A DNA stretch of 64,000 nt from Dyadobacter sp. 676 (GCF_040448675.1 NZ_CP159289.1:5191001-5255000); one strand, 5' to 3'. Counted from the first letter of the stretch, positions 8,638-18,669 are shown. Translations and numbers: made by a program. Notes: generated by a model from the sequence alone, not told the origin.

Positions 8638-10611
8638 ATGGCTCAAAACTTACTACTTCCGACCAACTGGCTTGGCCTCCTGATGCTGCTCTTTTGCGGC
8701 TCGCAGGCTTTTGCTCAAACTACCGTCACATCTAACCTTCCCATTGTGGTGATCAACACCAACGGCGCGGTGATTCCGGATGTCGACAAAATTCCAGCGA
8801 CCTTCAAGATCACCGCACCCGGTAACGGCGGACTACACACATTCGATGTAAACTCCGTTACGAACAGTTTTCAGTTCGAAAGCAATATTGGCATTGAAAT
8901 CCGCGGTAATACGTCCGTTTACTGGGAGAAAAAGTCGTACAGCGTCGAAACGGTCGATGCGGCCGGAGCAGGTGTGGATGTTTCGCTGCTCGGCATGCCG
9001 GCCGAATCTGACTGGGTGTTAAACGCCTGCTATGGCGACAAATCGTTTATCCGTGACGTGTTTGCGCATGAAATGTACACGCGCACGGGACGTTACTCTC
9101 CGAAAACGCGCTATGTGGAAGTATTTCTTCAGGAAACCGGCGGGATGTCTTACCACGGCGTGTACATATTGATGGAAAAGGTAAAAAGAGGTTCCAATCG
9201 GATCAATATCAAGAAGCTGAGTGAAACTGATGCCGATCCGGCTAAGATTTCCGGCGGGTATCTGTTGCAGGTTGCCGAGGACGAAGACCTTAAATGGACG
9301 TCGGCTTACCCTGGAAACGACGCACCCGGACAGCCGAAGCCCTTTTTTCACGTCGAATATCCCAAGTTGCACAAATACACCAACATCGCTAACCGGGATT
9401 TGCAGTTCAATTACATTAAAAATTATGTGGACCATTTCGAGCAGGTGCTTGCGAGTTCCACGTTCAGGAATGCTACCACCGGCTACCGGCCATTGCTCGA
9501 CGAGGACGCGACGATCGACTACCTGTTGTTGCAGGAGATCACCAAGAATTCGGACAACTGGCGGGCAAGTACTTTTTTTTACAAAAAACGCGACGATGAG
9601 GGTGGAGAATTGGTGATGGGTGCGCCGTGGGACTTCGATAAATCGATGGGAAACCAGCAATGGTGCTACGAGCAATCGGTGTTGCCGACGGGTACGTGGG
9701 CATGGCAGTTCAATATCTATTGCCCCGACAGGCCTCCTATGACCGTTTTCTGGCCTGCACGGCTGCTTACGGATTGTTATTTCAAACTGAAACTGATCAA
9801 CCGTTACCAGCAGCTTCGGCAAACGTCGTGGAGCAACCAGGCCATTTCCGATTTTATAGACCAAAGGCAGGGGGAACTCACGGCGCAAAATGCCATGCAG
9901 CGTAATTTTACAAGATGGAATATCCTGGAAACCGCGGTGATGTTCAACGAGCATTACACATTGGCGGGCAATACCCACGCCAAAGAGGTGCAATACCTTA
10001 AAACATGGCTACTCAGCCATCTAGCATGGATGGATACCAACATCGAATCCATTTCCGCGGAAGACTGCTCCGAATTGCCGGTGACATTCAAGAGTGTAGA
10101 AGTGCGAGAGGTCGAGCAATCGGCGGCACGCGTGAGCTGGACAACCGCGGGGGAGGTTCGGAACGACCATTTTAAAGTAGAACGGAGCGGTGACGCGCGC
10201 CATTTTGAAATTTTAGGCGCGGTAAAAGGCGCGGGAGATACATCGGTGGAGCAGCGGTACGAATTCCTCGACGCCGCTCCGCTGCCGGGGACAAGCTATT
10301 ACCGGATCAGGCAGGTGGATACGGACGGTACCGTCAGTTTTTCTGCCGTGGAAACATTGAAGCGGACGAATGACGAGGCCGCGGTACTGTTCCCTAACCC
10401 GGCAGCGAACCGCATTGTGCTTAAAAACCTGAACGCCGGTTCTACTATTTTGATCCGCGACAACACAGGGCGGGTTGCAAAAAGTCTGCAGGCGCGGGGA
10501 AAACAGGTTGAAGTGGCGACGGGGATGTTGCCTCCGGGTAATTATGTGCTCACGGTGACCACTGCGAGCGGGAAATGCGAAGTACAAAAACACTTTGTGA
10601 TAGGTCGCTGA
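8638..10611 (+). CDS. secreted CotH-kinase family protein with T9SS sorting domain
   Basis: 657 residues. A signal peptide ends near AFAQ (residue 27). Residues ~35-470 match the CotH family: LPIVVINTNG, IEIRGNTSVYWEKKSY, LGMPAESDWVLNACYGDKS, FIRDVFAHEMY, YHGVYILMEKVKRGSNRI, and the metal/ATP-site region MGAPWDFDKSMGNQQW. CotH proteins are atypical protein kinases known from spore coats and also found in secreted bacterial enzymes. Residues ~490-570 form an FN3-like segment, and the end (LFPNPAANRIVLKNL to HFVIGR) is a type A T9SS sorting domain, so the protein is expected on the surface or outside. It stands 130 bases after the small gene at 8329, with an AT-rich promoter region between. Confidence 0.88.
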   Translation: MAQNLLLPTNWLGLLMLLFCGSQAFAQTTVTSNLPIVVINTNGAVIPDVDKIPATFKITAPGNGGLHTFDVNSVTNSFQFESNIGIEIRGNTSVYWEKKSYSVETVDAAGAGVDVSLLGMPAESDWVLNACYGDKSFIRDVFAHEMYTRTGRYSPKTRYVEVFLQETGGMSYHGVYILMEKVKRGSNRINIKKLSETDADPAKISGGYLLQVAEDEDLKWTSAYPGNDAPGQPKPFFHVEYPKLHKYTNIANRDLQFNYIKNYVDHFEQVLASSTFRNATTGYRPLLDEDATIDYLLLQEITKNSDNWRASTFFYKKRDDEGGELVMGAPWDFDKSMGNQQWCYEQSVLPTGTWAWQFNIYCPDRPPMTVFWPARLLTDCYFKLKLINRYQQLRQTSWSNQAISDFIDQRQGELTAQNAMQRNFTRWNILETAVMFNEHYTLAGNTHAKEVQYLKTWLLSHLAWMDTNIESISAEDCSELPVTFKSVEVREVEQSAARVSWTTAGEVRNDHFKVERSGDARHFEILGAVKGAGDTSVEQRYEFLDAAPLPGTSYYRIRQVDTDGTVSFSAVETLKRTNDEAAVLFPNPAANRIVLKNLNAGSTILIRDNTGRVAKSLQARGKQVEVATGMLPPGNYVLTVTTASGKCEVQKHFVIGR

Positions 10612-10671
10612 CGGTTTTTTGCTCCGGTGGCACTGCTTTTTTGATGGCAGGGCATTATCAACCTGGGCATT

Positions 10672-12300
10672 ATGCTGGAAGAACTTTGGTACAAGAATGC
10701 CGTCATTTACAGCCTCGATCTTGAGACTTTCATGGACGGCAATAACGATGGTACGGGCGACTTCGAAGGTTTATGCAACCGGCTCGACTATTTGCACGCA
10801 TTGGGTTTGGACACGATCTGGCTGGCGCCATTCCAGCCAACCCCAAACCGCGACAACGGCTACGATATCAGCGATTTTTACGGCGTAGACCCGCGCCACG
10901 GATCGAGCGGGGATTTTGTGGATTTTATTCATAAGGCCCGCAAGCTGGGGATCAAGGTCATCATCGATCTCGTCGTGAACCACACATCCGACGAGCATCG
11001 ATGGTTCCGCGAATCGAGGAGTTCCAGGGACAACCCGAAGAGAAACTGGTACGTCTGGTCGGATAAACGACCGAAAGGATGGAACAAGGGGATGGTTTTT
11101 CCCGGTGTGCAAAAAGCCACATGGACCCGCGACAAGCGGACCGGAGCCTATTATTTTCACCGGTTTTACGAATTTCAGCCCGATTTGAACACCGATAATC
11201 CGGAAGTGCGCGCGGAAATCAACCGGATCATGGGTTATTGGCTCGAACTTGGCATTGCCGGTTTCAGGGTCGACGCCGTTCCGTTCATCCTCGAATCGCC
11301 GGATGCCGGTGGTAAAACCACGCCCCTCCATTTTGAATACCTGAAAGAAATGCGCCGTTTCCTGCAATGGCGACGCGGTGACGCCGTGCTGCTGGGCGAG
11401 GCCAATGTGTTGCCTGAAGAAAGTAAGCAATATTTCGGGGAAGATGGCGACGGCATTCACCTGATGTTCAATTTTTTTGTAAATCAATATACATTCTATG
11501 CCCTGGCGACGGCCGACACACAGCCACTCATCAAAGCGCTCGAAGCAACCCGCGAAAAAGCGCCACAAAGTCAGTGGGCATTTTTTCTGCGCAACCACGA
11601 CGAGCTGGATCTGGGCCGCCTGACGCCGGATGAAAAACAGGTCGTTTTCGAACGGTTCGGTCCCGATAAAAATATGCAGCTGTACGATCGCGGTATCCGC
11701 CGGCGGCTCTCGCCGATGCTGGGCAACCGCCAGCAAACCGAGCTCGCTTACAGTCTGATGTTTTCATTTCCCGGCACACCCGTGATCCGCTATGGGGATG
11801 AAATCGGGATGGGGGATAACCTTGCCCTGAAAGAACGCGATGCCGTCCGCACTCCCATGCAATGGACGGGCGAGACCCAGGCCGGTTTTTCGAGGGCCGG
11901 CAAACTGATCAACCCGGTGATCGAAGAAGGTTATTATGCTTACGAGCACGTGAATGTCGAAAACCAAAGGCGCGATCCCGGATCGCTCCTCAACTGGATG
12001 ACGACTTTGATAAGGCTAAGAAAAGAATGCCCGGAGATCGGCTATGGCGACTGGGAGATTATGGAAACCGGCCATCGCGAAATACTGGGTATGCGCTATT
12101 CCTGGAAAGGCAAAGTGCTGCTTATATGGCATAATTTCAGCGAAAAATCCCTTGAACTGGTCGTGCCGGAACAGCAGGCGGGCACCGGGCGGTTGATCGA
12201 CCTCATGAACAATATCGAAAGTGTGCTCGATCATAAGGGCCGGCATACCATTACTCTCGAGGCCTACGGTTACCGCTGGTTCAGGGCGCAGCTTGAATAA
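10672..12300 (+). CDS. GH13 alpha-amylase family enzyme, trehalose synthase-like
   Basis: 542 residues, cytoplasmic (no signal peptide). The (beta/alpha)8 fold landmarks of GH13 are all present: DTIWLAPFQPTPNRDNGYDI near 45, VIIDLVVNHTSDEH near 100, the nucleophile Asp in GIAGFRVDAVPF near 200, the acid/base Glu in VLLGEANV near 240, and the third carboxylate in FLRNHDELDL near 310. The pattern of the N-terminus (LWYKNAVIYSLDLETFMDGN) and RNHDELDL is closest to trehalose synthase / maltose alpha-glucosyltransferase. Fusion to a maltokinase domain, common in that group, is absent. It may interconvert maltose and trehalose; hydrolysis instead cannot be excluded. Confidence 0.85.
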   Translation: MLEELWYKNAVIYSLDLETFMDGNNDGTGDFEGLCNRLDYLHALGLDTIWLAPFQPTPNRDNGYDISDFYGVDPRHGSSGDFVDFIHKARKLGIKVIIDLVVNHTSDEHRWFRESRSSRDNPKRNWYVWSDKRPKGWNKGMVFPGVQKATWTRDKRTGAYYFHRFYEFQPDLNTDNPEVRAEINRIMGYWLELGIAGFRVDAVPFILESPDAGGKTTPLHFEYLKEMRRFLQWRRGDAVLLGEANVLPEESKQYFGEDGDGIHLMFNFFVNQYTFYALATADTQPLIKALEATREKAPQSQWAFFLRNHDELDLGRLTPDEKQVVFERFGPDKNMQLYDRGIRRRLSPMLGNRQQTELAYSLMFSFPGTPVIRYGDEIGMGDNLALKERDAVRTPMQWTGETQAGFSRAGKLINPVIEEGYYAYEHVNVENQRRDPGSLLNWMTTLIRLRKECPEIGYGDWEIMETGHREILGMRYSWKGKVLLIWHNFSEKSLELVVPEQQAGTGRLIDLMNNIESVLDHKGRHTITLEAYGYRWFRAQLE

Positions 12301-12390
12301 TCTGCATTGCCTTGCACGGTACTCTGGTTTTGTATTTTCTCCAAAAACTTTCTAATTGTCCTATATTTCAGCTGGCAACAAACCGAACTC

Positions 12391-13647
12391 ATGAACACGA
12401 CCGATATTACCCCTCTTATCACCGACCCGACGCCTGAATACTACGAAAAACAGGCTGCCGCCCTGGCGGATGCCTGTCGGTCTGTGCATAACGACTCGGC
12501 CAAACATATTCGCAAATACCATCCTGAGCCCGAAAGACTTACGCAATTGAACCGGCCTGACACCAATTTTGGCCTCGACGACGCCCGGCTGGTGGTGGCT
12601 CGGGAGCACGGGTTCACAGACTGGCCCGCTTTAACCGCGCACATTGCCGACCTGCGCACGCCCGGGTCACGGGTGGCGAAGTTCGAAGGGGCCGTGGACG
12701 CCATTGTGCAGGGCGATGCGGCCACATTACAAGCACTGCTGGAGGCGGATTCCGCGTTGGTGCGCGAGCGCTCATCGCGCGGGCACAGGGCTACATTACT
12801 GCATTACCTGGCGGCAAACGGCGTTGAGAATTTCCGCCAGCTTACACCCGCGAATGCGTTGGAGATCGCGGAAATACTTTTATCGGCAGGTGCGGAACCG
12901 GATGCCCTGGCGGAAACCTATGATACCAATTGGGGCACCACGCTAGATTTACTGGTATCCAGCGTACATCCTGCAAAGGCAGGACTGCAAACGGCCCTGG
13001 CCGGGAAACTCCTCGACTACGGAGCGGCGGTCAACGGAGTTCGCGACGACGGTGCGCCACTCGTGACAGCCATCTACTTCCATTACCCCGAAAGCGCGGA
13101 AATGTTGATAAAAAGGGGTGCAAGAATCGATAATGTGGTCACTGCCGCCGCCATGGGACAAACCGGCCAGGTGGCCACATATCTCGATGATGCGGGGAGA
13201 CTGAGAGGTGATGCGCCTTTGATCGCGGTGCCGTGGTTGAAAGTGGCATCGACTCGGGAAGCCAATCTCGCCCTTGCTTTCGTATGGGCAGCGATGCTCA
13301 ACCGCGTCGGGACGGTCCGTTTTTTACTCGAAAAGGGAGTCGACCCCGCCTCGAGGGACCATCGGGACTGGACGGCATTGCACTGGGCTTGCTATTTCGG
13401 CCACGAAGAGGTGGTCGATGTCCTGCTCGCGCACAAAGCACCATTGGAAGCACGTAACGAATTCGGGGGCACCGTGCTCGATCAGACGCTCTGGGCGACC
13501 GCGCACGAAGGCTTGCAGCCAGGGCATTTGGGAGTAGTCCGGAAACTCGTTGGTGCAGGTGCGAAGATTCACACATGGTGGCTGCTCAGTGACCTTCACC
13601 CGCCGTTGGAGGAGCGTGTTATCAGAATTTTGCAGGAGAAAGTGTGA
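12391..13647 (+). CDS. ankyrin repeat protein
   Basis: The frame is open from 12307, but ATG 12391 (MNTTDITPLITDPTPEYYEKQ) is the natural start, giving 418 residues; the upstream extension reads as noise. The first ~110 residues are helical, with the motif NFGLDDARLVVAREHGFTDWPAL often seen ahead of ankyrin arrays in Bacteroidota. Repeats follow at about 140-200, 200-260 and most clearly 320-400 (NRVGTVRFLLEKGVDPASRD, HRDWTALHWACYFGHEEVVD, LLAHKAPLEARNEFGGTVLD). It has no signal peptide. The function is presumably protein binding; no partner is visible. It follows the GH13 gene by 90 bases. Confidence 0.82.
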   Translation: MNTTDITPLITDPTPEYYEKQAAALADACRSVHNDSAKHIRKYHPEPERLTQLNRPDTNFGLDDARLVVAREHGFTDWPALTAHIADLRTPGSRVAKFEGAVDAIVQGDAATLQALLEADSALVRERSSRGHRATLLHYLAANGVENFRQLTPANALEIAEILLSAGAEPDALAETYDTNWGTTLDLLVSSVHPAKAGLQTALAGKLLDYGAAVNGVRDDGAPLVTAIYFHYPESAEMLIKRGARIDNVVTAAAMGQTGQVATYLDDAGRLRGDAPLIAVPWLKVASTREANLALAFVWAAMLNRVGTVRFLLEKGVDPASRDHRDWTALHWACYFGHEEVVDVLLAHKAPLEARNEFGGTVLDQTLWATAHEGLQPGHLGVVRKLVGAGAKIHTWWLLSDLHPPLEERVIRILQEKV

Positions 13648-13806
13648 TGAAAAAGTGAAATTCCGTCGCTTGGTAACTCATCCAGGTTGCTTGATCATCG
13701 ATGCCCATTTCTAAATTGATTTGAAAAAAATATCCATTTAATTCGAAGAACCATGGCCGGCGCTTAGTCGGCCGCCCCTAGTCGGGCACCTACCTACTCC
13801 GTTCCT

Positions 13807-13846
13807 CCCGTGGCAAGTCACGGGGCCATTTCGATAAGTTTTTTTT
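13807..13846 (+). terminator. hairpin and T8 tract before the metzincin gene
   Basis: CCCGTG (13807-13812) pairs with CACGGG (13819-13824); a run of eight T ends at 13846. The spacing between stem and T-run (14 bases) is longer than in a classic terminator. It lies between the ankyrin gene and the protease, in a GC-rich stretch that contains two further CTAGTCGG-like repeats. Confidence 0.4.
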
Positions 13847-13868
13847 GGGAACCAAAACAGGTACGCTT

Positions 13869-15737
13869 ATGGATTTTCTCCGGGTTAATGACTGCCTCTT
13901 GTTTTTTCGTATTCTTACTGTCTGGCTATGTTGCATAGCTGTCGCAAGCACTTCGTTCACATGCGCCCACGCTCAGGGAACGTCCAAAGACCTACTTTTA
14001 CCGGACACACCGGATTATGCCAGCCTCTCACTCAATGGAAAGGAACTGTTCGACGGTTTGACCAACAACGGGCAGTACCGGGGCGAAACGATCATCGTGC
14101 GCATGCGACCGATCGCGGAAGTGCTATCGAACAACCGCTTGCAGATTACAATTCCCGGCCGTTCGGAGCAATACGATGTCCACATTAAGACTATTGAGTA
14201 TTCCGACGACCGGAATTACAAGGTCTACGGGACAGCGGGGGAGAGTCTGCTATCTGTGTTACTCACTTCCCGTAACGGCATGAAAGGCGGAATCATCCAG
14301 GGCTTCGAGCGATCTTATGAAATCTGCGACCTGGGTGAGGACGGGCAGTTGCTACTAGGGCATGAAAACGACGCCGGGAGCTCGAATTTTTGCGCCTCCG
14401 GCATTGGATCGGCAATGCAAGTGGATCCGCTATCCGAATCCGACGAACGGGGAAGAAAGCCCGGCGACAACGCGAAAATCGAGCCATGCACAAGTGGTAT
14501 TCGGGTATTATTTATTTATCCGAATACCGTGAGCCCGGTTTCGGCAGCTAACCACGCCTCTAATACTATTGACATTTTCAATCAGACTGTAATCAATAGC
14601 GGGGTGACCGGGACCGCGCTTGCAGAGCTAGCGGGCGTCGCGCAGACCACCTACCAACCCACCACCGGGATAATATTAGATGAAGCATTGAATCTTTCCA
14701 ACAATGCGGATGCCCAGGCTCTGCGTAATCAGTATAAAGCGGATTTAGTTCTTTGGTTCACCTGGCAGGGATACTTTAAGGCGTTCGGCGGAGTTCCAGA
14801 TCCTAAAACATATCTCCATCCCGTAAATGCACGTGCTTTTGCGGTTGTTTCATTGAACGGTACAAACGTTCCCGTAATTGGCGCGCATGAGCTCAGCCAT
14901 TTGTTTGGTTGTAACCATGATGATGACAATTTCGGTTTGCCGTATTCGAGGGGCTATGTTTTCGCAATTTTTAATACTCTTGTTGCTAGGGGGAATGCAC
15001 CGGGAAGCAAAATCTTCTACTACTCCAATCCTAACAAATCCTTTGCAGGTTCGGTAATGGGGGACGCAACGCACAATAATGCGAAAGTAATGAACGATAA
15101 GGCCGCAATTGTTAAAGCCTTCAAGTCTGAGCCTAATGTTCTGAACGGCTGGATTTCAGGGCCGACGAGTGGATATGAGTATCAGACTTACACGTACGAG
15201 GCTATCGCAAAATGTGGGAGTCCGCCTTATACATATCAGTGGAAGGAATCCGCGGATGGCATTAACTATTCGGGTAACGGCACCGGTGAGTTTTATAATG
15301 TTGGGCTGTACCATAATGGCAATCACCTCTTCTACCTGAAATTGAAAATTACGTCTTCCGACGGGCAGGTGGTCGAGAACTGGATACAAATCTGGGTGAA
15401 CGACGATCCCAATGGTGGATACCGAAAGGGACAGAAGGAGAATGACTCGCTTCAAATCGAAAGTGACGAAACAATATTGCAGCCTAACCCGGCGTCCGGC
15501 GCAGTACAGCTCACTTTCAATGCGGAGAAGGCTAATCAAATTGAAGTAAGCCTGGCCGGCTTGAACGGGCGCTTGCATGTAAATAGGCAGGTTTTTCAGG
15601 GTGTCGAAGGTAGGAATGTTATCAGGCTCGATCTGGCTGGAAAACGGCTGCCGGCCGGTATTTATATCGTTACGGCACGCTGCGGTAGCCAGGTAATCCG
15701 GAAAAAGGTCGTATATCAACCTGCATCAAAGCCGTGA
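13869..15737 (+). CDS. secreted metzincin (M12-like) zinc metalloprotease with T9SS sorting domain
   Basis: Start at ATG 13869 (MDFLRVNDCLLFFRILTVWL), which opens a signal peptide ending near AHAQG; 622 residues. The mid part resembles reprolysin-like metzincins, with the zinc site GAHELSHLFGCNHD (HExxHxxGxxHD) near residue 345. Downstream is an Ig/PKD-like segment (CGSPPYTYQWKESADG) and a C-terminal type A sorting domain (LQPNPASGAVQLTFN to IRKKVVY). A surface-exposed or released protease is expected. The stop overlaps the GTG start of the next lipoprotein gene (GTGA), so the two are translationally coupled; the lipoproteins may be accessory or immunity-like partners, which is an inference. 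Confidence 0.87.
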   Translation: MDFLRVNDCLLFFRILTVWLCCIAVASTSFTCAHAQGTSKDLLLPDTPDYASLSLNGKELFDGLTNNGQYRGETIIVRMRPIAEVLSNNRLQITIPGRSEQYDVHIKTIEYSDDRNYKVYGTAGESLLSVLLTSRNGMKGGIIQGFERSYEICDLGEDGQLLLGHENDAGSSNFCASGIGSAMQVDPLSESDERGRKPGDNAKIEPCTSGIRVLFIYPNTVSPVSAANHASNTIDIFNQTVINSGVTGTALAELAGVAQTTYQPTTGIILDEALNLSNNADAQALRNQYKADLVLWFTWQGYFKAFGGVPDPKTYLHPVNARAFAVVSLNGTNVPVIGAHELSHLFGCNHDDDNFGLPYSRGYVFAIFNTLVARGNAPGSKIFYYSNPNKSFAGSVMGDATHNNAKVMNDKAAIVKAFKSEPNVLNGWISGPTSGYEYQTYTYEAIAKCGSPPYTYQWKESADGINYSGNGTGEFYNVGLYHNGNHLFYLKLKITSSDGQVVENWIQIWVNDDPNGGYRKGQKENDSLQIESDETILQPNPASGAVQLTFNAEKANQIEVSLAGLNGRLHVNRQVFQGVEGRNVIRLDLAGKRLPAGIYIVTARCGSQVIRKKVVYQPASKP

Positions 15738-16333
15738 AACAATATAGTTATACACTCATATTAATACTCGTTTTCCTGCTCTCCTGCGAAAAACATCCGC
15801 CGATGGATCCATTCATGGCGAACGAATCGATTACCGGCGAGGTGAATGGCAAACCGTTCAAATCAGGAATAACAGTTCCCCACGGCGCGTGGGTGACGAC
15901 GGATATGTGCGATAAGCATGTCGTAGCCATGAGTTTGGTCAGAAAAATCGAAGATGATGAATATGCCATCATCCACCTGAATTTTTTCCATACCAAACCC
16001 GGGAATTACGTGCTCACCGACAGTGCGAATAGCCACCGTAACCGGGTGGTGTGCACACTTGACTCGGTTACCACGAGTTTAAGTTTTGATGCTTTTCCGG
16101 GAGACGATGTGTCGATGGACACCTACCGGCTTCTCGAAGGCCCGTGGAACTTTCTCACAGTATCGTATTATGATCCCGAAAAGAAAGAGATGCAGGGACA
16201 ATTCGCGGCAAGATTTGTGCGGATCAATAAACGGCAGCACGCAAGGGAAGCGGTAGATACAATTACTTACACCAACGGCAAATTCTTCCTTGCAAACATG
16301 TTTTTCCAGGATGTCATCACGGAACCGCGATAA
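15734..16333 (+). CDS. lipoprotein of unknown function, first of two paralogs
   Basis: 199 residues from GTG 15734, which overlaps the protease stop by four bases. A lipobox (VFLLSCEK) near residue 18 predicts a lipid-anchored protein. Landmarks shared with the next gene: GEVNGKPFKSGITV, VAMSLVRKIEDDEYAI, YRLLEGPWNFL, and the end DTITYTNGKFFLANM followed by DVITEPR. The pattern of a short beta sandwich with E-V-N-G-x-P-F is common among Bacteroidota lipoproteins of unknown role. The gene is probably co-expressed with the metzincin. Confidence 0.78.
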   Translation: MKQYSYTLILILVFLLSCEKHPPMDPFMANESITGEVNGKPFKSGITVPHGAWVTTDMCDKHVVAMSLVRKIEDDEYAIIHLNFFHTKPGNYVLTDSANSHRNRVVCTLDSVTTSLSFDAFPGDDVSMDTYRLLEGPWNFLTVSYYDPEKKEMQGQFAARFVRINKRQHAREAVDTITYTNGKFFLANMFFQDVITEPR

Positions 16334-16367
16334 AAACAAGCGCAGCATACCAACCTGTATCAAAGCT

Positions 16368-16968
16368 ATGAAACGATTCGGCTATATACTCGTGCTAATG
16401 CTTTATGTCCTGCTATCCTGCGACAAGCAGCCGCCTTTTAAGCCGGGAATAGTACAGGAAGTGATCAGCGCCGAGATCAACGGTGTGCCTTTTGAAGCCG
16501 GGATCACGGTTGACAGGGGGGGCGATTGTAAGAACGGATCTTTGTGACGATCATATGGTCGCAATGAGCCTGGTCAGAAAACTGGAAGAAGAGAAATATC
16601 AAGTCATGTATCTGGATTATACTCCCGGTAAGCCTGGAAGCTATGCGCTCACTGATAGTTTGATCCAATACATTGCTGGTAATGGATGCCCGCATGATAC
16701 GGTCCGTGCTGTTTTTGCCTTGATGTCATATCCGGAAAATGACGAACGAATGGCTACTTACAGGCTTCTCGAAGGTCCCTGGAATTACCTCAAAATCTTG
16801 TATTACGATCGGAAAAAGAGTGAAATTCATGGAGAGTTCGCATCAAAATTTGTTAGGGTCAATAACGCTCTGAATGCGTCGGGACCGGTGGACACAATCA
16901 CCTATACCAATGGCAAATTCTTTCTGAAAAATATGTACGTCCAGGACGTCATTACGGAACCACGATAA
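16368..16968 (+). CDS. lipoprotein paralog of the preceding gene, frameshifted at a G run
   Basis: Begins MKRFGYILVLMLYVLLSCDK with a lipobox (YVLLSC). The frame breaks at a run of seven G (16516-16522); with six G it reads EAGITVDRGAIVRTDLCDDHM, exactly parallel to the first paralog, and totals 199 residues, the same length. The 3' portion (YRLLEGPWNYLKILYYD, DTITYTNGKFFLKNM, DVITEPR) aligns throughout. A recent tandem duplication is likely. Because length and all landmarks are preserved once one G is removed, I read the shift as a sequence error or a very recent mutation. Confidence 0.72.
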
Positions 16969-16983
16969 TACACCAATATAAGC

Positions 16984-17024
16984 GAACCCGGGCAACCCGA
17001 TTTTCGATCGGGTTGCCCGGGTTC
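16984..17024 (+). terminator. long perfect hairpin after the lipoprotein pair
   Basis: An 18-bp perfect stem, 16984-17001 with 17007-17024 (GAACCCGGGCAACCCGAT with its complement) around a 5-base loop, followed by ATTTTGGG. It lies 15 bases after the stop and could serve as a strong terminator or bidirectional block. Confidence 0.75.
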
Positions 17025-17339
17025 ATTTTGGGTAATACCGCACAAAAATATCCGTGATGCCGGTGAACAACGACTGTGCGGCATCGCCGTACCAGTTCAT
17101 GCCCTAAAGTACCTGCCGCAAAAGTTTCTCTCGGAAAAAATAACCATAGCGTTACATTTGATTAATAGTCAAATACTTACTTTGAGGTTTACAGCAGTCG
17201 ATTCCTGTAATAGTAAGATGCGGAGATAAATTTGAATTATACTGCTAAAACGATAAATAAGTGCGCCGATCATTGGACAGCCTTAACCATAAACTTTATA
17301 TTGCTATTGGTTTCCACAACGACTCTTAACATTTTACAC

Positions 17340-18284
17340 ATGCTAATATCTTCATTATCAATACTCATTCGGGCAGTAATGTGCGCCGTTTTCATCTTGT
17401 CGGCAGGTGCTGCCCATGCGCAGGGCGCCAATGTCCTCAGTACTTATGAACTGGTGCAGGACGGGGTCAACAACAGCTACCAGCCACCGGTACCCAAAGG
17501 CCCTACATCCATTCCCCAGACGATGGCTTTCTTTTACAACAAAAACGGAAGTACCGACGAGGGACTTTATTTCCAGAAGCTCAAAACGGAATTGTCGGTA
17601 ACATTCAGCTTTGACGATCAGCCGTATGTCAACGTACCGCAGCATGTGACCGGAATGACGTTCGGTGCTGCCTCGGGAGCGAGCAGTACGCAGGTCAGGG
17701 CGGTGCCGGTGGTCAATACTAATTATTACTACGCCGACACGGCCCGCAAAATATTTACCGCACACCCGCAAGGGCCTGTTGGAAAGGGTGTTAACCTGTT
17801 CATGAATGCAGGTTTGCAGGTATTTCTTTCGGCGAAACCCCTGCTGGCCGCAAATGCGTCCAAGAGCGATACGAGCCGGTATTATTATGGAAAGTTACGG
17901 TTACAGTTTAACCGTCCGGTAACCGACCCCGTGCTTTCATTCATCGGCCTCGGTGCGACGACGAACTTTGGAAACAAACGCCTCGGTTTTGCCACCGAGC
18001 TCGAATTACAGTCCCCCTCATTGACATTGACGAAGCTCTCGGGCAATGAGGAAATGCAGATCGATATGTCGAAAACGAAAATCCTGCATTCGAAAACACC
18101 GATTACGGGTAACTGCGACAATGGAGCCGCATGCGGAAGTGTCCTGGTAAAAGGTTCGCAAATCAGCACGCTCGTGTTCGGCGTTTACCTGCGGCCCGAC
18201 GGCGGGCCGGGCGTTTGGGGGACCGAGAAAGTCAGCAACTCGGGCGATATGTGGCATATTACAGTATCGCTGCCAGAGCAGTAG
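17340..18284 (+). CDS. secreted protein of unknown function
   Basis: Starting at ATG 17340 (MLISSLSILIRAVMCAVFIL) gives 314 residues with a signal peptide cleaved near AAHAQG; an upstream TTG at 17232 would add 36 unlikely residues. The mature protein is rich in Gly, Ser, Thr and Asn and looks all-beta (FSFDDQPYVNVPQHVTGMTF, YYYGKLRLQFNRPVTDPVLS, FIGLGATTNFGNKRLGFATE). It resembles extracellular proteins of Bacteroidota and Actinobacteria that present beta-sandwich folds, but I recognise no named family. It has no T9SS tail. The 3' end overlaps the convergent HxlR-type gene by 26 bases. Confidence 0.65.
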   Translation: MLISSLSILIRAVMCAVFILSAGAAHAQGANVLSTYELVQDGVNNSYQPPVPKGPTSIPQTMAFFYNKNGSTDEGLYFQKLKTELSVTFSFDDQPYVNVPQHVTGMTFGAASGASSTQVRAVPVVNTNYYYADTARKIFTAHPQGPVGKGVNLFMNAGLQVFLSAKPLLAANASKSDTSRYYYGKLRLQFNRPVTDPVLSFIGLGATTNFGNKRLGFATELELQSPSLTLTKLSGNEEMQIDMSKTKILHSKTPITGNCDNGAACGSVLVKGSQISTLVFGVYLRPDGGPGVWGTEKVSNSGDMWHITVSLPEQ

Positions 18285-18669
18285 CCTGCATTTCTTCCGG
18301 TTTGTCCATCCGCCTGATCTGCCGGCGGTGCATTTCGCCCCATTCTATCAGCGACTCGATAACAGGTGCAAGCGTATCGCTGTAAGGCGTGAGCTCGTAT
18401 TCGATCGATACGGGAAAGTCTGTGTAAACTTTCCTCACTACAAACCCGTTGATTTCCAGTTCCTTCAACTCGTTGGAAAGCACCCTGGCCGAAATGCCCC
18501 GAAGAGCCCGCTGGATATCGTTGAATCGCTTGTGCCCTTCGGCAAGCGCAATAATGATGCGTAACCTCCATTTTCCACCGATAACGTATAACGCATCGCC
18601 AGCCGCATTGAGCTTGTTATTGCATTGTGCAGCGCTGGGTTTGGGACCTTGATGATGAGTGAATGCCAT
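18259..18669 (-). CDS. HxlR-family transcriptional regulator
   Basis: 136 residues. The winged helix of HxlR regulators is clear: CNNKLNAAGDALYVIGGKWR, IIIALAEGHKRFNDIQRALR, GISARVLSNELKELEINGFV and YELTPYSDTLAPVIESLIEW. HxlR proteins are small dimeric repressors or activators, often sensing reactive aldehydes or oxidants, and typically control a divergent gene. Here the divergent neighbour is a DoxX-like membrane protein, and two perfect inverted repeats lie between the starts. Its 3' end overlaps the preceding plus-strand gene. Confidence 0.9.
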   Translation of the reverse strand: MAFTHHQGPKPSAAQCNNKLNAAGDALYVIGGKWRLRIIIALAEGHKRFNDIQRALRGISARVLSNELKELEINGFVVRKVYTDFPVSIEYELTPYSDTLAPVIESLIEWGEMHRRQIRRMDKPEEMQATALAAIL

